Shown one piece after another: positions 19,272 through 28,189 of a stretch of 46,320 nucleotides of DNA. Source of the stretch: an uncultured Gilliamella sp. (GTDB lineage Bacteria > Pseudomonadota > Gammaproteobacteria > Enterobacterales > Orbaceae); contig CALYPO010000005.1 of NCBI GenBank assembly GCA_945276085.1, forward strand, positions 1-46,320. Direction: 5' to 3'. Numbering within the stretch: the first letter of the stretch is position 1; every line of letters starts with the position of its first letter. The position numbers were made by a program, and so were the translations under genes. Below the pieces are notes generated by a model, which saw only the letters and a program-made list of their open reading frames with translations, did no database searches and was not told the origin of the DNA.

Positions 19272-19850
19272 ATGATTAAAATTGGACTGGTTTCAGTATC
19301 AGATCGGGCATCGCAAGGTATTTATGCAGATGAAGGAATACCGGCTTTGTTATTATGGCTCAAAACCGCACTGATAACCCCGTTTGAAACCGAAAATCGC
19401 GTTATTCCTGATGAACAACCTCTGATTGAAAGCACATTATGTGACTTAGTTGATAATTTTCACTGTCACTTAGTTTTAACCACTGGCGGTACCGGTCCGG
19501 CTTTGAGGGATGTCACGCCGGATGCCACGTTAGCTATTGCCGATCGCATCATGCCGGGCTTTGGCGAACAAATGCGTCAAATTAGCTTGCATTTTGTGCC
19601 AACAGCGATTTTATCAAGGCAAGTCGGCGTTATTCGCAAAAAATGTTTAATATTAAATCTGCCCGGTAGACCAAAATCTATTCAAGAAACACTACAAGGT
19701 GTTAAAGATAGTGAGGGCAATAGCCTAGTTGATGGAATTTTTGCCAGTGTTCCTTATTGTATAGATCTTCTTGAAGGGCCTTATATTGAAACGCATGAAC
19801 ACATCGTCAAATCGTTTAGACCCAAAAGCAGCATAAAATCAGATAATTGA
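19272..19850 (+). CDS. mog: Molybdopterin adenylyltransferase Mog
   Basis: Mog adenylates molybdopterin before molybdenum is inserted by MoeA, the end stage of molybdenum cofactor synthesis. The MoCF fold is shown by IGLVSVSDRAS at the start and LVLTTGGTGPALRDVTPDAT at about residues 66-85. LNLPGRPKSIQETL at about 137-150 is the second conserved motif. Length is 192 residues (195 in E. coli). AAGGA lies 8 nt before the ATG. No other moa or moe genes are in the window. Its last codons lie within a perfect hairpin. Confidence 0.94.
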   Translation: MIKIGLVSVSDRASQGIYADEGIPALLLWLKTALITPFETENRVIPDEQPLIESTLCDLVDNFHCHLVLTTGGTGPALRDVTPDATLAIADRIMPGFGEQMRQISLHFVPTAILSRQVGVIRKKCLILNLPGRPKSIQETLQGVKDSEGNSLVDGIFASVPYCIDLLEGPYIETHEHIVKSFRPKSSIKSDN

Positions 19851-19858
19851 TTTTATGC
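19831..19858 (+). terminator. Hairpin spanning the mog stop codon
   Basis: GCATAAAATCA (19831-19841) and TGATTTTATGC (19848-19858) are perfect 11-bp arms around GATAAT, and the mog TGA at 19848-19850 lies in the right arm. The tail AAATATT is not a T-run, so it may be a weak terminator or an mRNA-end hairpin. Confidence 0.5.
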
Positions 19859-19863
19859 AAATA

Positions 19864-19881
19864 TTATGCATAATTATGAAC
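19864..19881. promoter_or_regulatory. Possible ARG-box-like palindromes upstream of argR
   Basis: TTATGCATAA (19864-19873) and CATAATTATG (19869-19878) overlap and resemble the AT-rich palindromic ARG box that ArgR binds in front of its own gene. Fit to consensus is imperfect and the distance to argR (about 170 bp) is long, so this is weak. Confidence 0.25.
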
Positions 19882-20051
19882 CATATGCATTACACTCATT
19901 GAATATGAGGTGCTGAAACAACCTTTGATATAACGGTTTTCAACATATTTACCAATAAGTTTATGTGAATATTGTTAAGATAAAAGCAGCACAAAAACAT
20001 TACCGTTAATTCAATGGAACAACCGTCATAAATGAATTCCTAAGGAAAATT

Positions 20052-20510
20052 ATGAAACAAGACGATCTGACTAAAACGTTTAAAGAAATGCTGCTGCAAG
20101 AAAAATTTAGTTCTCAAATTAGTATTGTGCAAGCGTTACAAGAACAAGGATTTGATAATATTAACCAATCCAAAGTTTCCAGAATGTTAACCAAATTTGG
20201 CGCAGTTAGAACTCGTAATGCCAAATCAGAAATGGTTTATTGTCTACCTGCTGAAATGAGCGTTCCAACAACGAGTAGCCCTTTAAAAAATTTAGTTGTA
20301 GATATTGATTATAACAGTTCGATGGTTGTGATTCGTACCAGCCCTGGCGCCGCTCAGCTTATTGCCAGATTGCTTGATTCCATAGGCAAGTCAGAAGGCA
20401 TTTTAGGATCAATAGCCGGTGATGACACTATCTTTAGTACACCGACTAAATCTTGTTCTGTTAAACATTTATACCAAACTATCATTCAACTATTTGAACA
20501 AGAATTATAA
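20052..20510 (+). CDS. argR: Arginine repressor ArgR
   Basis: ArgR is the hexameric, arginine-dependent repressor of arginine synthesis genes and an activator of catabolism. The N-terminal winged helix (about residues 1-75) carries [20 protein letters not shown] and [19 protein letters not shown], the recognition region. The C-terminal domain has [19 protein letters not shown], then [15 protein letters not shown], where the GDDT motif binds arginine. Length is 152 residues (156 in E. coli). AAGGA lies 7 nt before the ATG. It stands alone between mog and the riboswitch-controlled lysC. Confidence 0.97.
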   Translation: MKQDDLTKTFKEMLLQEKFSSQISIVQALQEQGFDNINQSKVSRMLTKFGAVRTRNAKSEMVYCLPAEMSVPTTSSPLKNLVVDIDYNSSMVVIRTSPGAAQLIARLLDSIGKSEGILGSIAGDDTIFSTPTKSCSVKHLYQTIIQLFEQEL

Positions 20511-20611
20511 TCAATGATTGAACATTACGGCATTAATATTTCGTACTTAACCTATTGACAGATTTGACAGAATCGTTAATTCTATATAGCGACACTATTG
20601 TAACTTAAGTT

Positions 20612-20800
20612 ACATATAAAGAAGAGGCGCATTACTCAGGTAAATTATTTTAGGTTCTGGTACTTGTTATAAATAATTGAGGGGATGTAATGCCGAGGTT
20701 TGGTTAAACTTCCAGAAATTAACCAGATCGACTACAAGGGCTGAATCCCTTGGGTTGTCACCTAAGCAGGTGGAGCGCTTCCCGGTCTGTACTTTTTCAA
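20612..20800 (+). promoter_or_regulatory. Lysine riboswitch (L box) of lysC
   Basis: The conserved core is clear: AGAGGCGC (20623-20630), GAGGGGATGTAATGCCGAGG, CTACAAGGGCTGAATCCC followed by TTGGGTTGTCACC, and GGAGCGCTTC. These line up with the E. coli lysC riboswitch over the whole aptamer. Lysine binding should lower expression of the aspartokinase downstream. No terminator with a T-run is evident after the aptamer. GAGCG (20773-20777) in the P1 3' strand can pair with CGCTC (20826-20830), and the overlapping CCTC (20823-20826) can pair with the lysC Shine-Dalgarno GAGG (20861-20864), which suggests control of translation. The switching model is inference and borders are approximate. Confidence 0.95.
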
Positions 20801-20869
20801 CGAGAATGTAAATAGCACATACCCTCGCTCTATCTCTGTTAAAAATTAAATTTTTAATATGAGGAATCC

Positions 20870-22231
20870 ATGGAAACATCATTTGTCATTGCCAAGTTTG
20901 GTGGTACTAGTGTTGCTGATTATTCAGCAATGGTAAATAGCGCTAACATTGTTATTGCTAACCCTAACGTCAAAGTTGTTGTGTTATCGGCATCAGCCGG
21001 AATTACAAATTTACTGGTCGCTTTAGCCGAAGGCCGTGATGCAGAAGTTAGAGCACAGCACATTGCGAAAATCCAATCTATCCAATATAACATCCTAGAA
21101 AATCTACCCGAAAACCAAACCTTAAGAGCTGAAATAGATCAAATCATCGCAAATATTGCCTCTTTATCAGAAGCAGCCAGCCTTGCAACATCAGCGGCTT
21201 TAACCGACGAACTAGTCAGTCATGGCGAAATTATGTCGTCAAAATTATTTGTCGAAATATTACGAGAAAAACAAAAAAATGCCATGTGGTTTGATGTCCG
21301 CAAAGTTATGCGCACTGATGATAATTTTGGTAAAGCTCAACCTAAAATTGACGAAATTAAACAACTTTGTTGCGCTCATCTTAAATCCTTAAATGGTAAT
21401 GCGTTGGTTGTCACTCAAGGTTTTATTGGTAGTGAAACTAGCGGTAAAACAACAACATTAGGACGAGGGGGAAGTGATTATACAGCAGCGTTACTTGGTG
21501 AAGCATTAAATGCGAGTCAAATTGATATTTGGACAGATGTTGCCGGCATTTATACAACTGATCCACGGATTACGCCAACAGCTAAACGTATTGATGAAAT
21601 ATCATTCGCTGAAGCCGCTGAAATGGCAACCTTTGGTGCCAAAGTTTTGCACCCAGCAACGTTGGTACCAGCAGTTCGAAGTAATATTCCAGTATTTGTT
21701 GGTTCAAGTAAAGCGCCACAAGATGGGGGAACCATTGTTTATAATACTCACAGTATTCAATCAACCGTACCGACCTTTAGAGCATTAGCACTGCGTCGAA
21801 AACAAACCCTTGTTACATTAACAAGTTTAAATATGTTACATGCTCAAGGCTTTTTGGCTAATGTCTTTACTATATTGGCTAAACACAATATTTCGGTTGA
21901 TTTAGTCACAACATCTGAAGTGAGTATTGCCTTAACAATTGATACTACCGGCACCAACACCAACGGTGGTAGTTTATTAACTAAAGAATTGTTTGATGAG
22001 CTCTCTGGTTTATGTCATGTAGAAGTTGAAGAAGATTTAGCGCTTATTGCCATTATCGGTAATCAATTAACATCAACCAAAGGGATAGCTAAAGAAGTCT
22101 TTGGGGCGTTAGATGACTATATTATTAGACTGTGTTGTTATGGTGCAAGTACACATAATTTATGCCTTTTAGCTAGAAGTCACGATGCTGAATCCATCAT
22201 AAAAATTTTACATAAAACAATATTTGAATAA
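20870..22231 (+). CDS. lysC: Lysine-sensitive aspartokinase III
   Basis: LysC phosphorylates aspartate, the first step towards lysine, diaminopimelate, threonine and methionine. The kinase domain starts FVIAKFGGTSVADYSAM and contains TLGRGGSDYTAALLGEALNA at about residues 196-215, and EISFAEAAEMATFGAKVLHP. The C-terminal ACT domains (about 305-453, from TLVTLTSLNMLHAQGFLANV) bind inhibitor lysine. Length is 453 residues (449 in E. coli LysC). There is no fused homoserine dehydrogenase, which with the lysine riboswitch supports isozyme III. GAGGA lies about 5 nt before the ATG. Confidence 0.97.
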   Translation: METSFVIAKFGGTSVADYSAMVNSANIVIANPNVKVVVLSASAGITNLLVALAEGRDAEVRAQHIAKIQSIQYNILENLPENQTLRAEIDQIIANIASLSEAASLATSAALTDELVSHGEIMSSKLFVEILREKQKNAMWFDVRKVMRTDDNFGKAQPKIDEIKQLCCAHLKSLNGNALVVTQGFIGSETSGKTTTLGRGGSDYTAALLGEALNASQIDIWTDVAGIYTTDPRITPTAKRIDEISFAEAAEMATFGAKVLHPATLVPAVRSNIPVFVGSSKAPQDGGTIVYNTHSIQSTVPTFRALALRRKQTLVTLTSLNMLHAQGFLANVFTILAKHNISVDLVTTSEVSIALTIDTTGTNTNGGSLLTKELFDELSGLCHVEVEEDLALIAIIGNQLTSTKGIAKEVFGALDDYIIRLCCYGASTHNLCLLARSHDAESIIKILHKTIFE

Positions 22232-22243
22232 ATACCACTAGCA

Positions 22244-22279
22244 AGAGAAGGTTAATAGCCTTCTCTGTTTCTATTAACC
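22244..22279 (+). terminator. Overlapping alternative hairpins after lysC
   Basis: AGAGAAGG (22244-22251) pairs with CCTTCTCT (22259-22266), followed by GTTTC, as a terminator-like hairpin 13 nt after the lysC stop. GGTTAATAG (22250-22258), which shares two bases with the first arm and covers its loop, can pair with CTATTAACC (22271-22279). The two stems exclude each other in part. Confidence 0.55.
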
Positions 22280-22581
22280 TGTTTCTCACTTACCCCATCA
22301 ATAAATTAGCTCATAAAATTAACGGTATAAAAAGCCTAGTATCTAACTAAAAATAATTGTAAACTATATCATAAATGATTAGATGAATATCTTACTTCGA
22401 TATCACGACTTATTTAATCATTTGTTACTAATATATCTACTTGCTATTTCTTTTATCTACATATTTTTATTCTTAATAAGAAGTTAAGTTCAATCAATTA
22501 AATTATAAACATTATTTATTAATTTTTTTATACGCTGATAGTCATCATACATTTAAACTTAATCAAACAAAGGAAATCATT
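22280..22581. other. Gene-free AT-rich interval between lysC and yeaQ
   Basis: No gene is seen here. AAATGATTA (22373-22381) and TAATCATTT (22415-22423) form a 9-bp inverted repeat with a smaller ATATC/GATAT pair inside, so the segment can fold into a longer stem. The promoter of the following small membrane gene should lie in the last 150 bp; no box stands out. Confidence 0.4.
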
Positions 22582-22824
22582 ATGGGTCTATTAAGTTGGA
22601 TTATTTTAGGATTACTTGCTGGTTGGATTGCCAAGTTTTTTATGCCACTGGGTAAAGTGGGTGTCATTAAAACAATTATTCTGGGTATTGCAGGCGCGCT
22701 AGTTGGCGGGTACATCAGTACTTTCTTCGGCTTAGGAAGTGTCAATGGTTTTAACTTCTATAGTCTGTTAATTTCAGTATTAGGGGCAATATTACTTATT
22801 TATATTTATCGTTTACTTAAATAA
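22582..22824 (+). CDS. yeaQ: GlsB/YeaQ/YmgE family stress-associated membrane protein
   Basis: This 80-residue protein starts MGLLSWIILGLLAGWIAKFF. It has three hydrophobic helices with the family's glycine pattern GIAGALVGGYISTFFGLGSVNGFNF, and matches E. coli YeaQ. The family was named transglycosylase-associated from an early report; its members are small inner-membrane proteins often induced by general stress or stationary phase, and the molecular role is unknown. AAAGGAAA lies about 7 nt before the ATG. It is a single-gene unit followed by a GC-rich hairpin. Confidence 0.9.
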   Translation: MGLLSWIILGLLAGWIAKFFMPLGKVGVIKTIILGIAGALVGGYISTFFGLGSVNGFNFYSLLISVLGAILLIYIYRLLK

Positions 22825-22846
22825 TATCCCTGTTTAGATCTAAATT

Positions 22847-22863
22847 GGCGGGTTAACCCCGCC
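22847..22863 (+). terminator. Terminator hairpin after yeaQ
   Basis: GGCGGG and CCCGCC pair around TTAAC, 22 nt after the yeaQ stop. The GC-rich stem contrasts with the AT-rich surroundings. The tail GATGATTTGC has only a weak T content. Confidence 0.6.
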
Positions 22864-23058
22864 GATGATTTGCTATTTTAAGTGCCATTCAACGCATTAC
22901 TCAACAAATAAAGTGCTCATAAGTAATCAAAGCTACCTATAGTAATTCGGTTAGTCAGAACTATTTTGATTAGAAACATTGTAATAAATAATTTCGTGAT
23001 AGTTAGATTTTTGTTATATTACCTGACAACATTCACTAAATTAAACGTAAAAATTATA

Positions 23059-24453
23059 ATGTTAAAAATATTCAATACATTAACCCGTGAAAAAGAAATT
23101 TTTAAATCCATTCATGCCAATAAAGTTGGATTATATGTCTGCGGCGTAACCATTTATGATCTTTGCCATATTGGTCATGGTCGTACTTTTGTCGCGTTTG
23201 ATGTGGTAACCCGTTATTTACGTTTTTTAGGTTATGATTTAACTTATGTTCGTAACATTACCGACGTTGATGATAAAATTATAAAACGAGCACTCGAAAA
23301 TGGTGAAACCTGTGATCAGCTAACTGAACGAATGTTGAAAGAAATGTACGCCGATTTTGATGCACTTAATATTAAACGTCCTGATGTTGAACCTCGCGCT
23401 ACTCATCATATGCCACAAATCATCGATTTAGTGCAAGAGCTGATTAAAAAAGATCATGCTTATATTGCTGATAATGGTGATGTTATGTTCTCGGTCGAAA
23501 GTGATGCTAATTATGGTATTTTATCACGTCAAAATCTTGAACAATTACAAGCTGGCGCTCGAGTAGATGTTGTTGATGTCAAACGAAACCCAATGGATTT
23601 TGTACTTTGGAAAATGTCCAAACCCAACGAGCCTAGTTGGGATTCACCTTGGGGTAAAGGTCGCCCAGGTTGGCACATTGAATGTTCAGCGATGAATAGT
23701 TATCAATTAGGTCATCATTTTGATATCCATGGTGGCGGTTCTGATTTGATGTTCCCACACCATGAAAATGAGATTGCGCAATCAACTTGCGCGCATAATG
23801 GTCAGTATGTTAATTACTGGATGCATTCAGGCATGGTGATGATCGACCAAGAAAAAATGTCAAAATCACTTAATAACTTCTTTACCATTCGCGATGTATT
23901 AAAGCATTATGATCCTGAAACTGTACGTTATTTTCTACTTTCTGGCCACTATCGTAGCCAGCTTAACTATAGCGAAGAAAATTTAAAACAAGCAAGAATG
24001 GCTTTAGAGCGATTATATACAGCTTTACGCGATACTGATAGCAATTATCCTTATACATTATCAACAGATAGCCAATATTATCGTCAATTTTGCGATGCCA
24101 TGAATGATGATTTTAATACACCAGAAGCTTATTCAACTTTATTTGATTTAGCTCGCGAAATTAATAAAGCTAAGGCTGAAAATGATATGACATTAGCTAA
24201 TCAATTAGCAGCTCAATTGCGTTATTTAGCCAAAGTTCTTGGTTTGTTAGAACAAGATCCAATAAAATTTTTACAAGGCGATAATCAAGACGCAGTAGAT
24301 GTTGAACTAATTGAATCGTTAATTAAGCAACGTAATGAAGCTCGTGCCACTAAAAATTGGGCTTTAGCCGACGAAGCCCGAGATAAGCTAAATGCTATGA
24401 ATATTGTGCTTGAAGATGGCGCCACAGGAACCACTTGGCGTAAAAAGAGCTAA
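23059..24453 (+). CDS. cysS: Cysteinyl-tRNA synthetase
   Basis: CysS charges tRNA-Cys. The class I signatures are HIGHGRT at about residues 37-43 and EKMSKSLN at about 267-274. The zinc site uses YVCGVTIYD near Cys28, HIECSAMN, and the HHENE region. The C-terminal anticodon-binding part ends in WRKKS. The frame stays open 31 codons further upstream, but that part is low-complexity hydrophobic sequence. The ATG at 23059 gives [15 protein letters not shown], which aligns with E. coli, so it is preferred. Length is 464 residues (461 in E. coli). It is monocistronic and convergent with trmJ. Confidence 0.98.
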   Translation: MLKIFNTLTREKEIFKSIHANKVGLYVCGVTIYDLCHIGHGRTFVAFDVVTRYLRFLGYDLTYVRNITDVDDKIIKRALENGETCDQLTERMLKEMYADFDALNIKRPDVEPRATHHMPQIIDLVQELIKKDHAYIADNGDVMFSVESDANYGILSRQNLEQLQAGARVDVVDVKRNPMDFVLWKMSKPNEPSWDSPWGKGRPGWHIECSAMNSYQLGHHFDIHGGGSDLMFPHHENEIAQSTCAHNGQYVNYWMHSGMVMIDQEKMSKSLNNFFTIRDVLKHYDPETVRYFLLSGHYRSQLNYSEENLKQARMALERLYTALRDTDSNYPYTLSTDSQYYRQFCDAMNDDFNTPEAYSTLFDLAREINKAKAENDMTLANQLAAQLRYLAKVLGLLEQDPIKFLQGDNQDAVDVELIESLIKQRNEARATKNWALADEARDKLNAMNIVLEDGATGTTWRKKS

Positions 24454-24467
24454 ATAATGTAGTTCAT

Positions 24468-24505
24468 CTAAAGATACCCCATATCCTTGTATGAGGTATC
24501 TTTAG
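24468..24505. terminator. Bidirectional hairpin between cysS and trmJ
   Basis: CTAAAGATACC (24468-24478) pairs with GGTATCTTTAG (24495-24505), and the stem extends inward with CATA/TATG after one mismatch. It lies between the convergent stops of cysS and trmJ and can serve both, although T-runs are short. Confidence 0.65.
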
Positions 24506-24508
24506 ACC

Positions 24509-25240
24509 TTATAACTTTTTATCAATGGAAGTTAAAATTCCCCTCAAAATATTTAACTCTGATTGCTCAATTCGCGCACGCGTAAATAATCGACGCAAAC
24601 GCCCCATAATTTGCCCAGGATGATTTGCATTAATAAAACCTGTTTGTAATAAAGTTTGTTCTAAGTGCTGATAAAACCGTTCAATATCTTCATCCTTTGG
24701 AAATTGAATAGCTGAATCACATTGACTGGTTAAAACTGTTTGACGATTTAATAGTGACATTCGAATCTCATAACATAACACTTGCACTGACATTGCTAGA
24801 TTTAATGAACTGTAATCGGGATTGGCAGGAATACCAACATGATAATGACATTTTTGCAGTTCGTCATTGGTCAATCCAACACGCTCACGGCCGAAAACTA
24901 ACGCCACATCTGCATTCTCGGTTGCTTCTTGAATTATTTTATCGCCACACTCTTTAGGCGTTAAATTGGGCCACTGCAAGCTACGTGGGCGTGCACTCGT
25001 ACCAATGACTAAACGACAATCAGCTATCGCTTGCTCAAGTGATGTAAAAATTTGCGCGTTTTTTATAATATCGCTAGCACCAGCCGCTAACGAAATAGAT
25101 TGCGAATCGGGTTTTATCACCGGATTGACTAAACAAAGATTCGATAGCCCCATGGTTTTCATTGCTCTAGCCGCTGATCCCATATTACCGGTATGAGAAG
25201 TTTCGACTAATACAATTTTTACTTTATCTAAAATGTTCAC
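24509..25240 (-). CDS. trmJ: tRNA (Cm32/Um32) 2'-O-methyltransferase TrmJ
   Basis: TrmJ methylates the ribose of nucleotide 32 in the anticodon loop of several tRNAs. It is a SPOUT-fold enzyme. Seen motifs are [21 protein letters not shown] at about 7-27, [15 protein letters not shown] at about 132-146, and [17 protein letters not shown], the C-terminal SAM-binding trefoil knot. Length is 243 residues (246 in E. coli). It is monocistronic here; the isc genes that often follow trmJ are not next to it. Confidence 0.95.
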   Translation of the reverse strand: MNILDKVKIVLVETSHTGNMGSAARAMKTMGLSNLCLVNPVIKPDSQSISLAAGASDIIKNAQIFTSLEQAIADCRLVIGTSARPRSLQWPNLTPKECGDKIIQEATENADVALVFGRERVGLTNDELQKCHYHVGIPANPDYSSLNLAMSVQVLCYEIRMSLLNRQTVLTSQCDSAIQFPKDEDIERFYQHLEQTLLQTGFINANHPGQIMGRLRRLFTRARIEQSELNILRGILTSIDKKL

Positions 25241-25489
25241 ATCATCCTCGTAAAAAATAAAACTATTGTTAGATCATATTAACAATTAGTATATAGTAAA
25301 AATGTTACAAAATGCAGTTTGACTATGGTTTGATTTAATACAACTATAGGATTTTTCTGGACAATAATCACAAAGATTTGTTTGAGTACAAATAACCTAT
25401 TGACGAAATACAAATAATTTGCCAATGTAGATAAATAAACACGCAGTAGTGTTTGCTCAATTTGTAAGTAAACAAAGTGGAGGTCAATT

Positions 25490-25819
25490 ATGACTTTAAG
25501 TATTACCAGTAAGCAAATGGACATTACTCCAGCAATTCGTAGCTATCTCGAAGATAAGTTTTCGAAACTAGATAAATGGAGAGCACTGTTAATCAACCCT
25601 CATTTTATTTTATCTAAAGAACCCGATGGATTTATAATTGATGCAACTATTGCAACTAAAGGTTCCCCCTTAGTTGCTTCGGCAAAACATAGCGATATGT
25701 ATGCAGCAATCAATGCTTTGATTGAAAAACTTGAAAAACAACTTAATAAAATTCAACACAAAAGTGAATCTAGACGTGCATTTGATAGTATAAAAAGCGC
25801 TGTTATTGAAGAAGAATAG
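25490..25819 (+). CDS. raiA: Ribosome-associated inhibitor A (hibernation factor)
   Basis: RaiA (YfiA) binds the 30S decoding centre in stationary phase or cold and keeps 70S ribosomes idle. [20 protein letters not shown] and [20 protein letters not shown] match E. coli, and [22 protein letters not shown] forms the second long helix. The acidic C-terminus ends in IEEE, the short RaiA tail rather than the long hibernation factor extension. Length is 109 residues (113 in E. coli). A strong GGAGGT lies 5 nt before the ATG. It precedes pheA as in E. coli, with its own strong terminator between them. Confidence 0.97.
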   Translation: MTLSITSKQMDITPAIRSYLEDKFSKLDKWRALLINPHFILSKEPDGFIIDATIATKGSPLVASAKHSDMYAAINALIEKLEKQLNKIQHKSESRRAFDSIKSAVIEEE

Positions 25820-25847
25820 TAATTAATTATTTATTGAAATAGAAGAA

Positions 25848-25879
25848 AAAGGCACTTTGATAGTGCCTTTATTTTTTTG
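25848..25879 (+). terminator. Strong intrinsic terminator between raiA and pheA
   Basis: AAAGGCACT and AGTGCCTTT are perfect arms around TTGAT, followed by A and seven T (25872-25878). This is the clearest Rho-independent terminator on the plus strand here. It ends 43 nt before the pheA start. Confidence 0.85.
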
Positions 25880-25882
25880 CTT

Positions 25883-25890
25883 GTTATAAT
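25883..25890 (+). promoter_or_regulatory. Extended -10 promoter of pheA
   Basis: TGT directly before TATAAT (25885-25890) makes an extended -10 element, 31 nt before the pheA ATG and just after the raiA terminator. No good -35 box is seen at the expected distance, which extended -10 promoters can lack. The transcript would have a leader of only about 25 nt, too short for a pheL attenuator. Confidence 0.6.
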
Positions 25891-25921
25891 ATCACTAACT
25901 TTTTTTATATAATGAATAGAT

Positions 25922-27073
25922 ATGACTGTAAATCCTTTGTTGCCTTTACGTGACCAAATTAACGAAATTGATCGAAACCTTCTTGAACTCATAGCTAAAC
26001 GACGCGAACTTTCAACCAAAGTTATTCAGACTAAAATTGCAGCAAATATTCCTGTACGTGATTTAGAGCGTGAACGATCACTAGTAAAAGCGTTGATCAA
26101 TCAAGGAAAAAACCATAGCCTTGATGACTTGCTGATCAGACGTTTATATCAAATCATTATTGAAGATTCAGTTTTACTGCAACAAAAAATCTTACAAGAG
26201 AATCTAAACCAAAATTGTGTTACTAGCGCAAAAGTGGCTTTTTTGGGGCCCAAAGGTTCCTATTCGCATTCCGCTGCTCGCCGTTATGCTAGTGCTAATT
26301 TAGAGCAGATGGTTGAATCAAGTTGCTCAACGTTTAAAGATGTCTTTGAACAAATTGAACATAATTTGGTGGATTATGGCATACTACCGATTGAAAACTC
26401 GAGTTCAGGATCAATAAATGAAGTTTATGATCTACTGCAAAAAACACATTTACATATTATTGCAGAACTGTCATTACCTATAGATCACTGCATCCTTGCT
26501 ATACCAAATACTGAGCTTGATAAAATTGATACCATTTACAGCCATCCACAACCTTTTCAACAATGTAGTAATTTTCTAGAAAATTATCCGCATTGGAAAA
26601 TTGTTTACTGTGATAGTACCTCATCAGCAATGGAAACCGTTGCTAAATTAAATAAGCCTAATGTTGCAGCAATAGGCAATAAAGATGGGGGAGAGTTATA
26701 TGGACTTAAAATGCTTGAACATAATTTTGCCAACCAAAAGCAAAATATCACTCGCTTTATTGTACTTGCGCGAGAACCGATAGCCGTATCAGATCAAATT
26801 CCAGCTAAAACAACAATTTTAATGAAAACCGGTCAACAGGCAGGGGCGTTAGTTGATGCACTGTTAGTGCTACGTAATCATAATATTGTGATGACTAAAC
26901 TTGAGTCTCGACCCATTCATGGTACCCCATGGGAAGAGATGTTTTACATCGATTTACAAGGCAACATCCATTCAGATGAAATGCAAACAGCATTGAAAGA
27001 GTTGGCATCCATAACGCTCTATACTAAAGTATTAGGTTGCTACCCAAGTGACTCGGTTGCGGCGATAGTCTAA
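25922..27073 (+). CDS. pheA: Bifunctional chorismate mutase/prephenate dehydratase
   Basis: PheA turns chorismate into prephenate and then phenylpyruvate, the phenylalanine branch. The chorismate mutase domain covers about residues 1-90 ([20 protein letters not shown]). The prephenate dehydratase domain covers about 104-285 ([36 protein letters not shown], and the TRF catalytic motif in ITRFIVLAR). A C-terminal ACT domain (about 297-383) contains [14 protein letters not shown], where ESRP binds phenylalanine for feedback inhibition. Length is 383 residues (386 in E. coli). mutY starts 4 bp after its stop. Confidence 0.98.
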   Translation: MTVNPLLPLRDQINEIDRNLLELIAKRRELSTKVIQTKIAANIPVRDLERERSLVKALINQGKNHSLDDLLIRRLYQIIIEDSVLLQQKILQENLNQNCVTSAKVAFLGPKGSYSHSAARRYASANLEQMVESSCSTFKDVFEQIEHNLVDYGILPIENSSSGSINEVYDLLQKTHLHIIAELSLPIDHCILAIPNTELDKIDTIYSHPQPFQQCSNFLENYPHWKIVYCDSTSSAMETVAKLNKPNVAAIGNKDGGELYGLKMLEHNFANQKQNITRFIVLAREPIAVSDQIPAKTTILMKTGQQAGALVDALLVLRNHNIVMTKLESRPIHGTPWEEMFYIDLQGNIHSDEMQTALKELASITLYTKVLGCYPSDSVAAIV

Positions 27074-27076
27074 CTA

Positions 27077-28120
27077 ATGAAAATGATGCAACATTTTTCT
27101 CAAGCGGTCATTCGCTGGTATGAGCAGTTTGGTAGAAAGACGCTACCATGGCAAATAGAAAAAAGCCCTTATCATGTCTGGTTGTCGGAAGTTATGTTGC
27201 AACAAACCCAAGTTGCCACAGTTATTCCCTACTTTAAGCGATTTATTGCGCATTTTCCTAAGATCTCTGATCTTGCCAACGCGCCTATTGACGATGTTCT
27301 ACACCTTTGGACTGGACTGGGTTATTATGCTCGTGCGCGTAATTTGCATAAAGCCGCACAAATTGTCAATGACAAATTTAAAGGTATATTTCCGACTCGT
27401 TTTGATGATGTTGTTGCATTACCAGGAGTCGGACGCTCTACTGCCGGTGCTATTTTATCACTATCACAAAATCAACATTTTGCTATTTTAGATGGTAATG
27501 TTAAACGAGTACTGACTCGTTATTTTGCCGTAGAAGGCTGGCCAGGCAACAAAACTATCGAAAATAAGCTATGGCAGTTGAGTGAACAAGTTACGCCAAA
27601 ACACGATGTCGCAAAATTTAATCAAGCGATGATGGATATAGGCGCGACAGTTTGTACGCGTTCTAAACCTAAGTGTAACTTATGCCCACTCAATGTTGAG
27701 TGTATAGCTTACAAAACCGAAAGTTGGCAACAATTTCCAACTAAAAAACCTAAATCAACGCTTCCTGAAAAAACCGCTTATTTTTTGATACTAGAATATC
27801 AACACGCAATATGGTTAGAAAAAAGACCGCCATCAGGAATTTGGGGAGGCTTATATTGCTTACCCGAATTTGCAAATCAACAAGCATTAGAAGATTGGTT
27901 AATCCAAAGGGGAATTGAAACCACGCCGCCAGAACAATTAATTTCGTTTCGACACACTTTTAGCCATTTTCACTTAGATATTATACCGATCAAGTGTATT
28001 ATCACTAATTATAAAAAGTGTTTAGATGAGACCAATGGTTATTGGTATAATTTGAAAACTGAGAATGCAAAAATTGGCTTGGCAACACCAATTTATAACT
28101 TACTAAAACAATTCGTTTAA
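27077..28120 (+). CDS. mutY: Adenine DNA glycosylase MutY
   Basis: MutY removes adenine mispaired with 8-oxoguanine and limits G:C to T:A mutations. [18 protein letters not shown] carries the catalytic Glu at about residue 40. The helix-hairpin-helix [14 protein letters not shown] is at about 115-128 and the catalytic Asp lies in [11 protein letters not shown]. The iron-sulfur cluster ligands follow the spacing C-x6-C-x2-C-x5-C in [17 protein letters not shown]. The C-terminal Nudix-like domain has [10 protein letters not shown] and [12 protein letters not shown]. Three ATGs lie in the first four codons; the one at 27086 aligns best with E. coli, and none has a clear Shine-Dalgarno. The gene follows pheA after 3 bp, so the two are probably cotranscribed. 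Confidence 0.97.
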   Translation: MKMMQHFSQAVIRWYEQFGRKTLPWQIEKSPYHVWLSEVMLQQTQVATVIPYFKRFIAHFPKISDLANAPIDDVLHLWTGLGYYARARNLHKAAQIVNDKFKGIFPTRFDDVVALPGVGRSTAGAILSLSQNQHFAILDGNVKRVLTRYFAVEGWPGNKTIENKLWQLSEQVTPKHDVAKFNQAMMDIGATVCTRSKPKCNLCPLNVECIAYKTESWQQFPTKKPKSTLPEKTAYFLILEYQHAIWLEKRPPSGIWGGLYCLPEFANQQALEDWLIQRGIETTPPEQLISFRHTFSHFHLDIIPIKCIITNYKKCLDETNGYWYNLKTENAKIGLATPIYNLLKQFV

Positions 28121-28189
28121 TATCAAGCCAAGTTTTTCTACCCATATTTTTTGTATATAATTGCCGATTATTTTTATTTAAAATAGCTA

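Noticed and set aside
20667..20882. Minus-strand 71-codon frame
   Set aside because: It covers the lysine riboswitch in antisense and has no family resemblance.
22966..23058. N-terminal extension of cysS by 31 codons
   Set aside because: Low-complexity hydrophobic sequence, and CysS family members start at MLKIFNTL.
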